Part shown: one piece after another, positions 5,498-7,485 of the stretch | Numbering within the stretch: the stretch's first letter is position 1 | How the letters are laid out: each line of letters starts with the position of its first letter | Assembly: GCA_017395885.1 (NCBI GenBank) | Contig: JAFQNM010000138.1 | Location: 1 to 7,485 of the forward strand | Direction: 5' to 3' | Origin: Clostridia bacterium | GTDB taxonomy: Bacteria > Bacillota > Clostridia > Oscillospirales > CAG-272 | DNA length: 7,485 nt | Notes under the pieces: model-generated | Seen by the model: the letters and a program-made list of their open reading frames with translations, nothing else | Told to the model about the DNA's origin: nothing | Database searches by the model: none | Program-made: the position numbers and the translations under genes

Positions 5498-7485
5498 TTA
5501 TACTGCTGTGATCAGAAGCTCTTCTCCGTTGGAATCAAGAGCTACTGCCGCTATATTTCCTCTTGTTTCAACGATCTTCTCTGCCACTTTATCCTCTACT
5601 GCCGTTTGCACGTATCTTCTCATGTTTCGTGCTCCGAACTTTACCGAATAGGAGTTTCTTGCTATATACTCACAGGCCTTTTCCGTATAGGTAAGGGTGA
5701 TGAACTTCTCTGAAAGAGCCTTCTTCAGGTCGGAAAGCATGATTCTTGCGATTCCTGCAAAATCCTCTGCGGTCAGTGAGCGGAAGGTTATTATCTCATC
5801 CACTCTGTTGAGAAACTCGGGACGGAGGAAATCTGCAAGCGCCTTTTCGGTCTTATCCTTGGCCCTGTCATCTCCGCTTCCAAAGAAGCCGGCAGGCGCG
5901 CTTCCCGTGCTGCTTCCGGCGTTTGTGGTCATTACGATGACCGTATTCTCGAAGCTGACTGTCTTTCCGTGAGCATCCGTGATCCGTCCGTCATCAAGTA
6001 TCTGAAGAAGAATATTCATAACGTCGGGATGGGCCTTTTCGATCTCATCGAAAAGCACTACGGAATAGGGCCTTCTTCTGATCTTCTCTGTAAGCTGTCC
6101 TCCATCGTCATAGCCCACGTATCCGGGAGGAGCTCCCACGATACGGGATACGGAGAACTTATCCATAAACTCGCTCATATCAAGGCGGATAAGCGTTTCG
6201 GGAGAAGCAAAAAGATCCTCCGCCAGCACCTTGACAAGCTCTGTTTTACCTACACCTGTGGGACCTGCAAAAATGAAGGACACGGGCTTTCTCTTTGCAG
6301 ACACGCCTGTTCTTGAGCGGCGCACGGCACGGACAACTGCATCTACTGCATCATCCTGTCCCACTATCCTCTCTCTGAGGCGATCACCAAGTCCCTCAAG
6401 ACGGGAATACTCGTCCTCAGTAATGGTGGAGGCGGGGATACCCGTCCATATTTCGATAACGTCGGCAATATCCGCCTCTGTCATCTCAACCTCCTCGCAA
6501 AGAGGCTTCAGCTCATTGATCCTCTCTCTGAGCCTCAGCTGCTCTACTCTCAGGTCTGCAAGCTTTTTATAGGTCTCCTCTCCCTGAGCCTCTCCCGAAT
6601 CCATTTGAGATTTAAGGAGATTCTCCTCCTTCTCAAGATCGAGTATGCGATCGCCTATTTCGGCACGCTCATTGATCTCGGGACTTGAGAGAGATATATG
6701 TGATGCCGCCTCATCTATAAGGTCTATGGCCTTATCGGGCAGATACCTATCTGTTATATATCTTTCGCTGAGGACTACTGCCGCTCTGAGAACCTTTTCG
6801 GGGATCCTGATGGCATGGAACTCCTCATAATAATGCTTGATGCCTCTCAGCACCTTTTCCGTCTCCTCAATGCCGGGTTCTGCCACGGTGATGGGCTGGA
6901 ATCGCCTCTCAAGTGCAGAATCCTTTTCGATATACTTACGGTACTCTGCAAGGGTGGTAGCTCCGATGACCTGTATCTCTCCTCTGGAGAGGGCTGGCTT
7001 CATTATATTGGCCGCATTCATTGAGCCCTCTGCATCTCCGGCTCCGACTATATTATGGACCTCATCTATGATGAGGATGATATTTCCCGCGGCCTTCACC
7101 TCGTTGAGAAGGCCCAGTATTCTGGATTCAAACTGGCCTCTGAACTGAGTGCCCGCAACAAGGGCCGTCAGGTCCACGAGATAAAGCTCCTTATTCTTCA
7201 GCTTATAGGGCACGTCTCCTGCCACGATCCTCTGAGCAAGAGCTTCTGCTATTGCAGTTTTACCTACTCCGGGCTCACCTATAAGGCAGGGATTATTCTT
7301 CTGGCGACGGCAAAGGATCTGGATCATTCTGTCCAGCTCTCTCTCTCTGCCCACAACTCTGTCCAGGCGGCCCATTGCTGCCTTCTCTGTTATATTCTGG
7401 CAATAGGCCGTTAAAAACTTCTTTTCCTGCTTCTTATGCTTTGGGTCTTCCTTTTTGTCCTTAGACTTACCCTTTTCCTGTGAGG
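5498..7485 (-). CDS. clpC: Clp/Hsp100 AAA+ unfoldase, ClpC-type (N-terminus off window)
   Basis: An ATP-driven ring-forming protein unfoldase that would thread substrates into the ClpP protease or disaggregate them. The frame is open through the right edge; the Met at 7375 is internal, because in-frame upstream sequence reads [17 protein letters not shown], the normal lead into the first AAA domain. Positions are counted from that Met. AAA1: Walker A GEPGVGKT (33-40), pore loop [10 protein letters not shown] (74-83), Walker B IILIIDE (99-105), arginine finger ERRF (156-159). A short middle region (about 235-290) rich in Glu, Leu and Lys is probably coiled coil and of ClpC size, much shorter than in ClpB. 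AAA2: Walker A GPTGVGKT (371-378), pore loop GYVGY (418-422), Walker B VVLFDE (439-444), sensor 2 GAR (581-583). AGFFG at 495-499 occupies the ClpP-docking loop position. Upstream of AAA1 lies a very Lys-rich linker. The N-terminal Clp repeats are off window, so ClpA/ClpE-like alternatives remain open. It is the first visible gene of the operon. Confidence 0.5.
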   Translation of the reverse strand, partial: SQEKGKSKDKKEDPKHKKQEKKFLTAYCQNITEKAAMGRLDRVVGRERELDRMIQILCRRQKNNPCLIGEPGVGKTAIAEALAQRIVAGDVPYKLKNKELYLVDLTALVAGTQFRGQFESRILGLLNEVKAAGNIILIIDEVHNIVGAGDAEGSMNAANIMKPALSRGEIQVIGATTLAEYRKYIEKDSALERRFQPITVAEPGIEETEKVLRGIKHYYEEFHAIRIPEKVLRAAVVLSERYITDRYLPDKAIDLIDEAASHISLSSPEINERAEIGDRILDLEKEENLLKSQMDSGEAQGEETYKKLADLRVEQLRLRERINELKPLCEEVEMTEADIADVIEIWTGIPASTITEDEYSRLEGLGDRLRERIVGQDDAVDAVVRAVRRSRTGVSAKRKPVSFIFAGPTGVGKTELVKVLAEDLFASPETLIRLDMSEFMDKFSVSRIVGAPPGYVGYDDGGQLTEKIRRRPYSVVLFDEIEKAHPDVMNILLQILDDGRITDAHGKTVSFENTVIVMTTNAGSSTGSAPAGFFGSGDDRAKDKTEKALADFLRPEFLNRVDEIITFRSLTAEDFAGIARIMLSDLKKALSEKFITLTYTEKACEYIARNSYSVKFGARNMRRYVQTAVEDKVAEKIVETRGNIAAVALDSNGEELLITAV

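Noticed and set aside
7373..7375. Met codon taken as the start of the Clp gene
   Set aside because: The frame stays open to the right edge, and the residues before this Met (ITEKAA) are the conserved lead-in to AAA1 of Clp proteins, so the Met is internal.

Overview
The window looks like chromosomal DNA of a Bacillota bacterium of the class Clostridia; a Ruminococcus-like (Oscillospirales) host is a guess. The grounds are moderate GC content, strong GGAGG-type ribosome binding sites, a TTG start, compact U-tract terminators, and proteins of clostridial flavour: a ROK-type glucokinase, an Mrp with an N-terminal Cys cluster, and a Clp ATPase with a short middle region.

Layout, left to right. 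Positions 1-506 (+) hold the C-terminal half of a ROK glucokinase. It ends at a perfect palindromic terminator (522-560) shared with the convergent gene at 561-1538 (-), a three-domain WYL-family transcriptional regulator with a TTG start and its own extended -10 promoter (1568-1596). The gap 1539-1925 is filled by a hairpin-rich, noncoding repeat element of about 300 bp. It has imperfect terminal inverted repeats and is bracketed by two identical copies of a terminator hairpin. To its right are three genes on the minus strand, apparently one transcription unit read from right to left: a Clp/Hsp100 (ClpC-type) AAA+ unfoldase that runs off the right edge (5498-7485), then after 26 bp an 894-residue P2-type ATPase homologue (2787-5471), then after 38 bp an Mrp/NBP35-type Fe-S carrier ATPase (1926-2747).

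The most striking object is the middle gene. It keeps the whole P2-type ATPase architecture (N-terminal cation-ATPase domain, actuator, P and N domains, ten probable membrane helices) and aligns without gaps around several motifs. Yet nearly every catalytic signature is gone: TGES reads TGSE, the DKTGT phosphorylation site has no Asp, KGAPE reads MGSVS, TGD reads SEN, and GDGVND reads GYGIED. An intact 2.7-kb frame with all these sites replaced suggests a maintained pseudo-ATPase rather than a decaying gene.

How the genes work together is inference. A protein unfoldase, a catalytically dead membrane ATPase scaffold and an Fe-S/P-loop maturation protein in one operon could form a membrane protein quality-control or assembly module, with the pseudo-ATPase as sensor, anchor or regulator. 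The glucokinase is a separate metabolic unit. The WYL regulator is insulated from the operon by a terminator and has its own promoter.
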